From: Bacteroides xylanisolvens XB1A
GTDB taxonomy: Bacteria; Bacteroidota; Bacteroidia; Bacteroidales; Bacteroidaceae
DNA length: 39,558 bases
NCBI RefSeq assembly: GCF_000210075.1
Contig: NC_021017.1
Location: 5,061,229-5,100,786, forward strand
Direction of reading: 5' to 3'
Positions 15,108 through 24,477 of the stretch are shown here, piece by piece (position 1 is the first letter of the stretch; the number at the start of each line of letters is the position of its first letter). Below the pieces are notes generated by a model. It was not told the DNA's origin and did no database searches. It saw only the letters and a program-made list of their open reading frames with translations. The translations under genes were made by a program, and so were the position numbers.

Positions 15108-17141
15108 ATGAAAATCAATTTGAAACGTGATAGATTAACAGGTATACTTCTCGTGGCGATGATGTTCGTCGGTATGAATGTATCCGCCCAACGGATCCGC
15201 GTGCAGGGGCATATCACAAACCCGCAGGGAAAAAGTGTTCCGAATGTAAATGTGTTGAATCCGGTCAATGACGAACGTATAGAAATGTCCGACGAGGATG
15301 GTCGTTACAGTGTCTTGGTTGAGAAAAACGGCTCGTTGAAGTTTACATGTGTCGGTTATGAAGACAAAACAGTGAAGGTGGCAGGAAAGCAGATTCTGAA
15401 TGTAGTATTGAAAGATGCCGTCATCGAACTGGACGAAGTTACGATTACTTCCAAAGTGAAGGACAAAGTGATTCCGGAACCTACGGACATCGAAATCAAA
15501 GGTAATTATTTTCATCTGAAAACCCGTGTCCCGGTGCCTAAGGAGATGTTTAACTCACATCGTCGCTTGGTATTGCAGCCTTCCATTTATGATGTGACAC
15601 TGAAAAAGCGTCTGTTGATGCGTCCTGTTGTATTCGACGGGGATACTTATAATACAACGCAAAATCGAATGTACGATTATGATATGGATAAAGATCCTTT
15701 GCACGATTACATCCGTGTGAAAACTACTTCTTCACGCAAGGGGGATATTATTGCTTACCATGATTCTATCTATATAGAATATCTGCAACATGACTACCGT
15801 GCAGATGTGCATCTGGCGATGGAAAATTACCGGAATATCATTTATCGTGACTCTTTCTCCATTGCACGCGGAACGGTCAACCCGCTTCGTTTCTTGGAGT
15901 ATAAATTCTCCGCTTTCAGTCTGACGGACGAGAAATATCTTCCGAAACCCGTGATGCAGTTGCGGGATACGAAAGGTGAGGTAAACTTAACCTTCCTGGT
16001 AGGTAAAGCCGACCTGGATGATAAGAATCCACAAAATCAGGTGGAACTGAACCGATTGAATCAGGAATTGCGTGGTATTGAGACGAACCCGGATGCCTCT
16101 TTGAAGAGTTTTCATATTACGGGGGTGGCTTCGCCGGACGGTTCTTACGCGACGAATCTTCGTCTGGCAAAATTGCGTACGGATAAAGCCCTGGAACGTA
16201 TACTGGCACAACTGGACCCGGAAACACGTAAACTGTTGGAGGTGAAATCGGATGCATCGGTTGCCTCTTGGAAGGAGGTAGCTGAATTGCTGAAAAAAAA
16301 CTCCAAGCCGGAACTGGCTAAAGAAGTAGAGGACTTAATCAAACAATATGCAGCTACTCCTTACCGGTTGAATGGGGTCTTGAAATCGAAACCTTTCTAC
16401 AAGGAACTTGCGGCTACTTATCTGCCTAAATTGAGAAAGGTGCAATATACGTATGGTTATTCAATCTTCCGTTCTTTGACGGACGACGAGATTAGAGAAC
16501 TTTACAGAAAGAATCCGAAGGAACTGACCCGTTTCGAATATTACCGTATGATTACGACAGCAAAAACTCCCGACGAAAGGGAAAAGTATTGTAGGGAAGC
16601 TCTTGAACTTTATGATAACTTTACGTATGCAGCCAATGAACTGGCAGTGGCAACGATACAGAAAGATACTCCGGATTCACGTATTCTCGAACCGTTTGTC
16701 AGTAAATCGGCACCGGCGGAGTTATTGTCCAATCAGGCTATTGCCTTGCTGCATGAAGGGAAATATACAAAAGCAGATTCAGTCTTGACCTTGGTTCCCG
16801 AAGAAGCGGTTTCTGAAGATTTGCAGGCCATTGTTCAGGCATTGGCCGGTTATTATAATGATGCTTTCGAAAAGGTGGCGGCTACCAGCCCTTTCAATGA
16901 GGTGGTGATGCTGCTGGCAATGAAGAAGAATCAGGAAGCATGGGATAAGATTTCTACCATGGATGTAGAGACCGCCCGCGAATATTATATAAAAGCGATT
17001 GCCGCCAACCGCCTGGAGAAAATAGGTGATGCGATTATGAGCATTGAGAAGGCCCTTGAACTTGATCCTTCCTTATTGGAAGTAGCGAAGGTGGACGGTG
17101 ATATTATTGACTTGCTGCCGGAAGAGCAGAAAATTAAATAA
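15108..17141 (+). CDS. Carboxypeptidase-regulatory-like / OmpA-like / TPR envelope protein
   Basis: 677 residues. Signal peptide (GILLVAMMFVGMNVSAQ), then a carboxypeptidase-regulatory-like beta-sandwich (about 28-110: VQGHITNPQGKSVPNVNVL ... FTCVGYEDKTV). A long beta-rich middle follows, then an OmpA-like segment (about 335-370: ITGVASPDGSYATNLRLAKL), which in OmpA domains lies close to peptidoglycan-contacting residues. The C-terminal third is helical with TPR-like repeats ending in AIMSIEKALELDPS. It probably sits at the periplasmic face of the outer membrane and links barrel proteins to the cell wall; this is inference. It is the middle gene of a tight three-gene operon (26 nt before, 24 nt after). 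No fimbrillin gene is nearby. Confidence 0.7.
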   Translation: MKINLKRDRLTGILLVAMMFVGMNVSAQRIRVQGHITNPQGKSVPNVNVLNPVNDERIEMSDEDGRYSVLVEKNGSLKFTCVGYEDKTVKVAGKQILNVVLKDAVIELDEVTITSKVKDKVIPEPTDIEIKGNYFHLKTRVPVPKEMFNSHRRLVLQPSIYDVTLKKRLLMRPVVFDGDTYNTTQNRMYDYDMDKDPLHDYIRVKTTSSRKGDIIAYHDSIYIEYLQHDYRADVHLAMENYRNIIYRDSFSIARGTVNPLRFLEYKFSAFSLTDEKYLPKPVMQLRDTKGEVNLTFLVGKADLDDKNPQNQVELNRLNQELRGIETNPDASLKSFHITGVASPDGSYATNLRLAKLRTDKALERILAQLDPETRKLLEVKSDASVASWKEVAELLKKNSKPELAKEVEDLIKQYAATPYRLNGVLKSKPFYKELAATYLPKLRKVQYTYGYSIFRSLTDDEIRELYRKNPKELTRFEYYRMITTAKTPDEREKYCREALELYDNFTYAANELAVATIQKDTPDSRILEPFVSKSAPAELLSNQAIALLHEGKYTKADSVLTLVPEEAVSEDLQAIVQALAGYYNDAFEKVAATSPFNEVVMLLAMKKNQEAWDKISTMDVETAREYYIKAIAANRLEKIGDAIMSIEKALELDPSLLEVAKVDGDIIDLLPEEQKIK

Positions 17142-17165
17142 TGATATATACAACAAGAGTAAACG

Positions 17166-19532
17166 ATGAATATCTTCAGAATCAACAATAAATATGTAGC
17201 AGTGGCAATCTTCCTGATGCTTGCTGTTACCTTACAGGCACAGGATTATGGTGCATTGCAATATATGTTACAGAAACGGCCTGCAAATGAAAAGTTCGAG
17301 AGCAATAAATTCAATGAACATCTCTTTTTCTCTGCCGGAATAGGGCCATACAGCTTGTTAACAAGTGGAGATAGTCAGGATGGAATGGGAATGACCGCCC
17401 ATCTCTTTATGGGAAAGTGGATTACTCCGGTTCATGGACTTCGGATAGGGGTGAATTTAGGTTATCTGCCGTCGAGTATCTACGATTCTAAAATAAAAAT
17501 GGGTGGCGGCAGCCTGGACTATCTGTTGAATATGTCCTCCCTGGCATACGGATACAATGCAAACCGTTGTTTTGAGTTAGTAGGGATTGCAGGTATAGAA
17601 GCCGGTTATTCTAAGGTGGGCGACAATAGCGATCGTTCCGAAAAGTATCCGGATTTGAAAGGCGGCGGTCAGCTTTATTACGGCGCTCATCTCGGTTTAC
17701 AGGGAAATGTACGTCTTTCTTCTACATTGGATTTGTTTGTAGAACCGCGGATCGGATGGTATAATGACGGTTTTGCGTATACGGAAAGTTGGAGAAACTA
17801 TAAAATGGCTGGTTCGGTTCTGGTAGGTCTGACCTATATGCCTGCTGCTCCGATGGGAACTAAGATTCATTTCGATGATTTCGATAAAAGTTCCTTCCTG
17901 AATCATATGTTTATCTCTTTATCCGGTGGTATCAGTACACTGAAAGTTCCGGGAATCAAGAATACGATTAAAGGATTAGGTCCCCAGTTCTCTGCCGGAA
18001 TCGGTAAATGGTTCAGTCCTTCTTCCGGTCTGCGTTTGTCCGGGACGGTTGGACTTTCAGACACCCCTTCGGGCAGTGCAAGCGGCTACTTTAAACATGT
18101 CGATCTGCATGCGGACTATCTGTTGAATATCAATAATGTTCTTTGGGGATATGATGAAGACAGAATATTTAGTCTGATCGGTATTGCCGGAGTTAACCTG
18201 GCAGGTACGAAAGGAGTGGATAAAACCGCCAAGTATGCTCCGGGAATAGGAGTCGGTGTGCAAGGAAGTTTCCGTATCAACCGTTCTGTGGATTTATTTA
18301 TAGAACCTCGCCTCAATGTGTATAATAAGAGATATGCAGGAGGTCGCGGAGTAGGTGGCAATACGGATCAGCTCGGAGAGTTGAATTTTGGTTTGACTTA
18401 TCATACGATTGACCGTGCGGCACGTCCGAAGAACGGATTCTCAAGCAATCACATCGCAGACAATCTGTTTATGACTTCGGGAATCGGTGTGCAAATGTTC
18501 CTGAATAAGACGAATCTTGAAAACCTTGGTTCTTTAGGTCCGCAGGCTTCTGTCTCTATCGGTAAGTGGTTGAGCCCTTATTCCGGTTTGCGCCTGGTGG
18601 GTACGGGTGGATTCTTTACGAACTATGTAGTTCCGGGAAGTGTTAAAGCGGGCAAACTTAGACATGCCAGCGTCAGTGGTGGTCTTGATTACTTGTGGAA
18701 CATAACGTCTACCATGAGTGGATATAATTCCGATCGTATCTTTGATTTAATAGGTTCGGTAGGTGTCAACCTTGCTTATACTTCCAAATCAGACCATAAG
18801 TTCCAACCGGGTATTAATGCAGGCATACAGGGATTATGGCATGTGAATGATTTTCTCGGTTTGTACATTGAACCGCAGATTCGCTTGTATGGAGATAAAT
18901 TCATTGAAGGTAATCTGGGCTTTATGCAGAAAGACGTAATGGTAGGAGTCAATGCAGGTTTCCACTATCGCTTTGTTCCTTATTCAAAAGCAGCCAATCG
19001 CAGCGTGTTTGGTCAGGATGACAAGCGTTACTTCATCTCCGGTGCACTTGGATTGGGTAGCTTGCTCGTAGCCAACAAAGATTTGGTGAAGAATGCAGGT
19101 GTAGAAGCAAAAGGAAGCATAGGTAAATGGTACACTCCGTTATCTGCATGGCGGGTAAATGGAACAATTATGTACAAGGCCAAAACGTCGTCGAAGATGA
19201 ATCTTCATTATGCCGGTTTGGGTATGGATTATATGATGAGTCTGGCCACATTGGCAAAAGGATACAGCCCCGACCATGTGATAGATGTTGTTCCTTTTGT
19301 GGGAGTTACGGCCGGACTGGTACGCCGTTACGGTAAGTTCCGAGCAGTGCCGGGACTGGATGCCGGTGTGCAGGTAAAGCTGAAAGTGGCTTCTTCTTTG
19401 TATCTGTATGCCGAACCTAAAGTCGGTATCCGTACCGATACATACGATGGCTCCGAACAGGGAAGACCTGACCGCGTAGCTTCCATGGTAGGTGGATTAT
19501 TGTACAGATTCAAGATGCCTACTTTCCAATAA
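17166..19532 (+). CDS. Outer-membrane protein of four tandem barrel-like repeats
   Basis: 788 residues with a signal peptide (VAVAIFLMLAVTLQAQ). The mature protein consists of four diverged copies of a ~187-residue unit. Each has IGKW/MGKW (W85, W282, W468, W655), then a glycine-rich strand, then DYLLN/DYLWN/DYMMS followed by GYxxDRxF-like GYNANRCF, GYDEDRIF, GYNSDRIF and GYSPDHVI. A strand with VEPR/IEPR/IEPQ/AEPK follows (E193, E380, E569, E750). Alternating strand patterns suggest each unit is an 8-strand OmpA-like or DUF3575-like barrel. No enzymatic motif is present. It is the last gene of the operon and is followed by a strong terminator. I do not recognise a characterised family. Confidence 0.75.
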   Translation: MNIFRINNKYVAVAIFLMLAVTLQAQDYGALQYMLQKRPANEKFESNKFNEHLFFSAGIGPYSLLTSGDSQDGMGMTAHLFMGKWITPVHGLRIGVNLGYLPSSIYDSKIKMGGGSLDYLLNMSSLAYGYNANRCFELVGIAGIEAGYSKVGDNSDRSEKYPDLKGGGQLYYGAHLGLQGNVRLSSTLDLFVEPRIGWYNDGFAYTESWRNYKMAGSVLVGLTYMPAAPMGTKIHFDDFDKSSFLNHMFISLSGGISTLKVPGIKNTIKGLGPQFSAGIGKWFSPSSGLRLSGTVGLSDTPSGSASGYFKHVDLHADYLLNINNVLWGYDEDRIFSLIGIAGVNLAGTKGVDKTAKYAPGIGVGVQGSFRINRSVDLFIEPRLNVYNKRYAGGRGVGGNTDQLGELNFGLTYHTIDRAARPKNGFSSNHIADNLFMTSGIGVQMFLNKTNLENLGSLGPQASVSIGKWLSPYSGLRLVGTGGFFTNYVVPGSVKAGKLRHASVSGGLDYLWNITSTMSGYNSDRIFDLIGSVGVNLAYTSKSDHKFQPGINAGIQGLWHVNDFLGLYIEPQIRLYGDKFIEGNLGFMQKDVMVGVNAGFHYRFVPYSKAANRSVFGQDDKRYFISGALGLGSLLVANKDLVKNAGVEAKGSIGKWYTPLSAWRVNGTIMYKAKTSSKMNLHYAGLGMDYMMSLATLAKGYSPDHVIDVVPFVGVTAGLVRRYGKFRAVPGLDAGVQVKLKVASSLYLYAEPKVGIRTDTYDGSEQGRPDRVASMVGGLLYRFKMPTFQ

Positions 19533-19554
19533 GAAGAAAAATAAGAAATCGAAT

Positions 19555-19600
19555 AAAAAGGGTTGCGCAATACCGGATTAGTGATTGTGCAACCCTTTTT
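19555..19600 (+). terminator. Terminator of the DUF3575 operon
   Basis: AAAAAGGGTTGCGCAAT and ATTGTGCAACCCTTTTT pair over 17 bp with one G-U. The T-tract lies within the right arm, so it can function in both directions. Confidence 0.85.
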
Positions 19601-19696
19601 GTATTCCATTTCCAAGAAATTACGGTTACATAAACGTTACATTAATATTACTTCCATTTCTACCTGATAATGAATAAAATGAATCTTTAGAATTCA

Positions 19697-19727
19697 TTTT
19701 CTCCCTTGCTATTCTCCTCTACTTTTG
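19697..19727 (+). promoter_or_regulatory. Promoter of transporter-porin pair
   Basis: TTTT at 19697-19700 and TACTTTTG at 19720-19727 are spaced by 19 nt. Transcription would start near 19734, which excludes the upstream TTG start at 19725 and favours ATG 19752. Confidence 0.55.
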
Positions 19728-19751
19728 CTCCAGAAATTAAAACGAAAACGT

Positions 19752-21122
19752 ATGAAAACGATTACTGAAGCAATATCGAAACAAAGTTCAAACAGAAGAT
19801 TAGCCGATTTCCTCTTTATTCTATGGGCAGGTGGAGCAGCCCTTCTTTCTTACTCACTGGTTTATACATTGCGCAAACCTTTCACAGCTGCTACTTTTGA
19901 CGGGATAGAAGCATTCGGCTTTGATTATAAAGTACTGGTTACTATCATTCAGATAGCAGGTTATCTGATAGCCAAGTTTATAGGTATCAAGTTGATTTCC
20001 GAATTGAAGAGAGAGAATCGCCTGAAGTTTATACTCGTTTCCATTGCCGTAGCGGAATTGTCATTGGTTGCGTTCGGAGCACTTCCCACTCCTTATAATA
20101 TGTTTGCCATGTTCTTCAATGGATTGTCATTGGGCTGTATGTGGGGAGTTATTTTCAGTTTTATCGAAGGTCGCCGCACTACGGATATTTTGGCCAGTCT
20201 TTTAGGAATCAGTATTGTTATCAGTTCGGGAACGGCAAAATCCATCGGATTGTTCGTTATGAATACATTGAACGTCAGCGAATTTTGGATGCCGGCACTT
20301 ATCGGTGCTTTTGCACTTCCTTTATTGGCTCTTTTGGGATATAGCTTAACCCGTTTGCCACAACCTACGGCACAAGATATAAAACAAAAGAGTAGTCGTG
20401 TAACTCTGAATGGCAAGCAACGGAAAGAACTGTTCATCGACTTTATGCCATTTCTTGTATTATTGTTTGTAGCTAACCTAATGTTGGTAGTGCTTAGAGA
20501 TATTAAGGAAGATTTCCTGGTGAAGATTATTGATATGAACGGACAGTCCTCATGGATGTTTGCGCAGGTAGATACAGTCGTTACATTAATAATTCTGGCG
20601 TTATTCGGAGCGATGGTCTTTGTGAAAAGTAACATAAAAGTTTTGGTTGCCCTGCTGGGATTGGTCGTACTTGGGACAGCCACCATGAGTTTTATATCTT
20701 TCAATTATGATTCTCTGCAATTGGATGCAATCACCTGGCTGTTTGTCCAAAGTCTCTGTCTGTATATTGCCTACCTCTGTTTTCAAAGCATTTTTTTCGA
20801 CCGCTTCATCGCTTGTTTCAAGATAAAAGGAAATGTCGGTTTCTTCATTGTGACCATTGATTTTATCGGATATACGGGAACTGTACTTGTCTTGATGTTC
20901 AAAGAATTTGCCCATGTAGACATAAACTGGTTGGAATTTTATAATATATTATCCGGTTACGTAGGACTGATCTGTACGGTTGCTTTCACCTGCTCCATGA
21001 TTTACCTGATACAGCGCTATAAAAAAGAGAAACAGCTGAAGAAAGCGAAAGAAGCCGAAATGAGCAACGGGATAAAATTTACGGGAGAAGGTATGGAGCC
21101 AACTACTTTTTCACAAATTTGA
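19752..21122 (+). CDS. DUF5690 / major-facilitator-like membrane transporter
   Basis: 456 residues from ATG 19752, chosen because the longer TTG start lies inside the predicted -7 box. It has about 12 hydrophobic segments, with SYSLVYTLRKPFTAATFDG after the first helix, FIEGRRTTDILASLLGISIV in the middle, and a central loop (PQPTAQDIKQKSSRV). This matches the DUF5690 family of MFS-like proteins found in Bacteroidota. Substrate unknown; the SLVYTLRKPF segment recalls sugar-phosphate/organic-anion MFS carriers, but this is only a resemblance. The next gene, a porin, starts 13 nt after the stop codon, so the two probably act together on one solute, the porin in the outer and this protein in the inner membrane. 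Confidence 0.8.
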   Translation: MKTITEAISKQSSNRRLADFLFILWAGGAALLSYSLVYTLRKPFTAATFDGIEAFGFDYKVLVTIIQIAGYLIAKFIGIKLISELKRENRLKFILVSIAVAELSLVAFGALPTPYNMFAMFFNGLSLGCMWGVIFSFIEGRRTTDILASLLGISIVISSGTAKSIGLFVMNTLNVSEFWMPALIGAFALPLLALLGYSLTRLPQPTAQDIKQKSSRVTLNGKQRKELFIDFMPFLVLLFVANLMLVVLRDIKEDFLVKIIDMNGQSSWMFAQVDTVVTLIILALFGAMVFVKSNIKVLVALLGLVVLGTATMSFISFNYDSLQLDAITWLFVQSLCLYIAYLCFQSIFFDRFIACFKIKGNVGFFIVTIDFIGYTGTVLVLMFKEFAHVDINWLEFYNILSGYVGLICTVAFTCSMIYLIQRYKKEKQLKKAKEAEMSNGIKFTGEGMEPTTFSQI

Positions 21123-21135
21123 TAAAAGGTGGACG

Positions 21136-22281
21136 ATGAAAATAATAGGACTATATTTGAAATTCTCCTTCCTTCTATCTCTAATACTAACGACTTCCCG
21201 GATAACGGCACAGAATCTGCCCGATGGCATACAATATAAAATCACCGGGCGTCTATTAATGGATGGAGGAGTGTATCTGAAGAATCCGAATAACTTTGGC
21301 AACGGCACGGAATTTAATGACCTTCGCATCGGTGTAAAAGCTACCTATCAGAACTGGGGAATGAAACTGGAAATGGGATATGCCGGAAACAAAGTAGCCA
21401 TCAAAGATGCTTTTGCCACCTATTCCTATAAGAATAGTTCCATTCAGATAGGACAATTCTATGAGCCATTCAGTCTCGATATGATTTGTAGTACATTTGA
21501 TCTTCGCTTCAACCAATCTCCGGGAGCTGTGCTGGCATTGACAAATAGCCGACGTATGGGAGTAGCCTATTCCTATCGTACCCAATATTACTATCTGTGT
21601 GGCGGATTCTTTACCGATAATGATTTGAGCAACCTGAAAAACGCATCGCAAGGATATGCCATTGACGGACGTTTGGTTTACCGTCCACTTTATGAGCAAG
21701 CGAAACTGATACATATAGGATTAGCAGCTATCCATCGTACACCGGACGGCACGCTTCCCGAAGATGAGAACAGGAATACGTTTACTTATAAATCTCCGGG
21801 CGTGAGCACGATTGATAATCGTACATTAATACAAGCAGATGTAGATCATGCAGCATCCCAATTTAAAATAGGAACCGAACTGCTAATTTACTATCATAAA
21901 TTCTTTCTTCAGGGTGAATACATCCGCGCCCATGTAAAACGGGAAAAGGGTTTTGAGAACTATACGGCACAAGGAGCTTATCTGCAATGTTCCTGGCTAT
22001 TGTTGGGACAGAATTATCTGTATGACGAAGAAGTAGCCTGTCCCGGAAGACCGGAAGGAAAAGCACTCGAACTATGTGCCCGTTTCAATTATCTCTCTCT
22101 GAATGATGCCGGAATAAAAGGCGGAACACAGAAAGACCTCTCCTTCGGATTGAATTACTATATCAATAAACACATTGCTGTCAAATTGAATTATAGCTAC
22201 TTCATCCCCGGCTCGCATATCAAAGAGATCGAAAGCACAAACTTTAGTGTAGTACAGGGACGTTTTCAATTCATATTCTAG
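21136..22281 (+). CDS. Porin, OprP/OprO-like family
   Basis: 381 residues with a signal peptide (FSFLLSLILTTSRITAQ). The mature sequence is a run of amphipathic strands: YKITGRLLMDGGVYL, LRIGVKATYQNWGMKLEMGY, IQIGQFYEPFSLDMICSTFD (the G-Q-F/x-E-P-F-S motif of phosphate-selective porin O/P family), AVLALTNSRRMGVAYSYR, and a C-terminal strand ending in phenylalanine (VVQGRFQFIF), as outer-membrane barrels do. It allows diffusion of a small anion or related solute across the outer membrane. Family name does not prove phosphate selectivity. It is in an operon with the DUF5690 transporter just upstream. Confidence 0.85.
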   Translation: MKIIGLYLKFSFLLSLILTTSRITAQNLPDGIQYKITGRLLMDGGVYLKNPNNFGNGTEFNDLRIGVKATYQNWGMKLEMGYAGNKVAIKDAFATYSYKNSSIQIGQFYEPFSLDMICSTFDLRFNQSPGAVLALTNSRRMGVAYSYRTQYYYLCGGFFTDNDLSNLKNASQGYAIDGRLVYRPLYEQAKLIHIGLAAIHRTPDGTLPEDENRNTFTYKSPGVSTIDNRTLIQADVDHAASQFKIGTELLIYYHKFFLQGEYIRAHVKREKGFENYTAQGAYLQCSWLLLGQNYLYDEEVACPGRPEGKALELCARFNYLSLNDAGIKGGTQKDLSFGLNYYINKHIAVKLNYSYFIPGSHIKEIESTNFSVVQGRFQFIF

Positions 22282-22453
22282 TACTTGGCAGTTCCGTTCG
22301 AATAAAGCTATAATAAAGAATAGGAAGGTGTATTGTATATTAGTTTTACTAAATGTTTCAAAGACATATCGAGAGCACTGCCGACTCAATATGCAGAACC
22401 GTATGTAAAAAGTAAAAAATAAGAAGACAGAAAAAACTGGAATGTTCTAGGTA

Positions 22454-22497
22454 AATCTCCTTTATTGTTCGTAATAGACAATAAAGGAGATTTTTTG
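22454..22497 (+). terminator. Terminator downstream of porin
   Basis: AATCTCCTTTATTGT (22454-22468) and ACAATAAAGGAGATT (22478-22492) form a perfect 15-bp stem with a 9-nt loop, followed by TTTT. The 22282-22453 stretch before it contains no gene. Confidence 0.85.
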
Positions 22498-22617
22498 CAT
22501 TGGTTATTTTTTCTATAGTTTCTGTTACCAGTTTGCCAACCTGGGTGGAATAGAAAGTATAGTTTTAGAAAGAACTTCAATAAACAGAATAATTAAAATA
22601 TAACATAGTTTAGTGAT

Positions 22618-24030
22618 ATGAATATAGTAGGAGTTTTATCAGGTAAAAGAAAATGTTTGTTAGCAATAGCTATTGCATTTTCGACATTCGGGAATGCCCA
22701 ATTAGTAACCTATCCGGAAGGATTGAACACTGGTATGCCACATAATGATGATTATACAGTCAAAGTACGTGAAGCAGGCGGTGAATGGAAAGATGGATTC
22801 GAATATGAAGTCCAAGTAGATATGGATCGGGTACAATCTGCTTCAATGGTACAGTTTGATATAGGCAGTCCCGTAGAAGTGATGGTGAAAAAGAACAATG
22901 GCACCATTCAGGATGTGAAAATCCGTCCGTTAGCAATAGGTATACAACATACGGTAAACCACAATGCTATCTTTTTTACACTCACTAGACCTCAATGCCT
23001 GTCGATTGAGTTTAACGGTGATCGTTTGCATAATCTTCATTTGTTTGCTAATCCTTTGGAAACAGAAACTTATACTGAAAGCAGTGACAAAGTAATGTAT
23101 TTCGGACCGGGTGTCCATCGTCCGAAAGATTTGCCGAACACACAGATACAGATTCCTTCCAATACTACTGTTTATTTAGCTCCCGGAGCTGTTGTAAAAG
23201 CTAAATTATTGATTGACAAAGCTGAAAATGTACGCATTGTCGGGCGTGGTATTCTCGACCATCCGATCCGTGGAATAGAAGTTACTCATTCTAAAAATAT
23301 ATGGATTGACGGTATTACAGTTATAAATCCAGATCACTATACAGTATTTGGTGGTGAGTCTACAGGGTTGACCATCAATAATTTAAAGTCTTTTAGTTGT
23401 AAAGGATGGAGTGATGGCATAGATCTGATGTGTTGCAGTGACGTATTAATAGACAATGTTTTTATGCGGAACAGTGATGATTGTATTGCCATCTATGCCC
23501 ATCGCTGGAACTATTACGGAGGAAGTCGTAACGTGACTTTACAGAATTCAATCCTTTGGGCGGATATTGCTCATCCGATCAACATTGGAGGACACGGTAA
23601 CCCGGACGATAAGGCTGGAGAGATTCTTGAGAATATAACTGTCCGTAATGTCGATATTCTGGAACATGATGAAGATGATCTTCTTTATCAGGGCTGTATG
23701 GCAGTGGATTGCGGTGATAAAAACTTGGTACGCAAGGCATTATTTGAGGATATCCGTGTAGAGAATATCCAGGAGGGAAGATTGTTTCATATTAATGTTC
23801 GTTTCAATTCAAAGTATGATAAGCAACCCGGCCGGGGAATTGAAGATATTATTTTTCGGAATATCATTTATAATGGAGTAGGGGAGAATCCATCTCTATT
23901 GAAAGGGTTTGATAAAGAACGTTCCGTCAAGAATATCATCTTCGATAATGTGATTATCAACGGCATGAAGATGAAAAATATAGATGATTTTATCACGAAT
24001 GAATACATAAAGAATATCACAGTCAAATAG
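22618..24030 (+). CDS. Glycoside hydrolase family 28-like protein (beta-helix)
   Basis: 470 residues with a signal peptide (CLLAIAIAFSTFGNAQ). An N-terminal beta-sandwich (about 30-150) is followed by a right-handed parallel beta-helix (about 155-465, repeated strand patterns such as NVRIVGRGILDHP and NIWIDGITVINP). The GH28 active-site elements are present in order: GWSDGID (D266, D269), NSDDCIAI (D287, D288) and IGGHG (H326). The usual NTD is replaced by WSD, and the last R-x-K motif is not obvious, so activity on homogalacturonan is uncertain; other uronic acid or rhamnose linkages, or GH49-like specificity, are possible. It begins the polysaccharide utilization locus and lies upstream of the broken lyase gene. 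Confidence 0.75.
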   Translation: MNIVGVLSGKRKCLLAIAIAFSTFGNAQLVTYPEGLNTGMPHNDDYTVKVREAGGEWKDGFEYEVQVDMDRVQSASMVQFDIGSPVEVMVKKNNGTIQDVKIRPLAIGIQHTVNHNAIFFTLTRPQCLSIEFNGDRLHNLHLFANPLETETYTESSDKVMYFGPGVHRPKDLPNTQIQIPSNTTVYLAPGAVVKAKLLIDKAENVRIVGRGILDHPIRGIEVTHSKNIWIDGITVINPDHYTVFGGESTGLTINNLKSFSCKGWSDGIDLMCCSDVLIDNVFMRNSDDCIAIYAHRWNYYGGSRNVTLQNSILWADIAHPINIGGHGNPDDKAGEILENITVRNVDILEHDEDDLLYQGCMAVDCGDKNLVRKALFEDIRVENIQEGRLFHINVRFNSKYDKQPGRGIEDIIFRNIIYNGVGENPSLLKGFDKERSVKNIIFDNVIINGMKMKNIDDFITNEYIKNITVK

Positions 24031-24138
24031 CATAATCTGGTATATGAAGTATGAATGGAAAAATCTCTTTGTATTAGGTGCAAACTTCTTTTCTTCTAAT
24101 ATCAAACTTTCTTTAGGTTAAACATAAACTATAAATGC

Positions 24139-24185
24139 AAGTTTCATTTATATAATTAGAACTTGCAATTATATAAATGAAACTT
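24139..24185. repeat. 19-bp perfect inverted repeat
   Basis: AAGTTTCATTTATATAATT (24139-24157) and its exact inverse complement (24167-24185) flank a 9-nt centre. The sequence CTTGCAATTATA starting in the centre (24163) recurs at 24204-24215. There is no T-tract that would make it a simple terminator, although it lies 109 nt after the GH28 stop codon. Confidence 0.8.
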
Positions 24186-24477
24186 TCGTTTTTATAATCA
24201 AAGCTTGCAATTATAGATTTCTATTAGATAAGAGTAACTTTAGTATTAGAAGGAAAGAACTTTGCAATAGGAAGATAATAACTTATCTATTAATAGATGA
24301 GAGCAAAGCTGCACTGGAATCAGAATTAAGGAGTCTGGAAGAGAACCATGAGTATAAATACAAGAGTTTTATTCCCGGGTTTATGCTAATCAAAGTAAAT
24401 GTTTCATTCACTTTGAACTCCTTTTTATTACTAAATACTATCTTTGCTTATCACTTGTATAAAAAACGAATCGCACT
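24186..24477 (+). promoter_or_regulatory. Regulatory region upstream of the broken lyase gene
   Basis: No gene is seen. It contains AACTTTGCAATA (24258-24269) and AACTTATCTATTAAT (24280-24294), both of which recur downstream of the IS element upstream of the sigma gene. There is also a 14-bp perfect palindrome ATCTATTAATAGAT (24285-24298). A -7 box TATCTTTG lies at 24439-24446, with TTTG at 24412-24415 (23-nt spacing, slightly long). Transcription would start near 24453. Confidence 0.5.

Noticed and set aside
19725..19751. TTG start of the DUF5690 protein
   Set aside because: It lies inside the predicted -7 box TACTTTTG (19720-19727), upstream of the likely transcription start.
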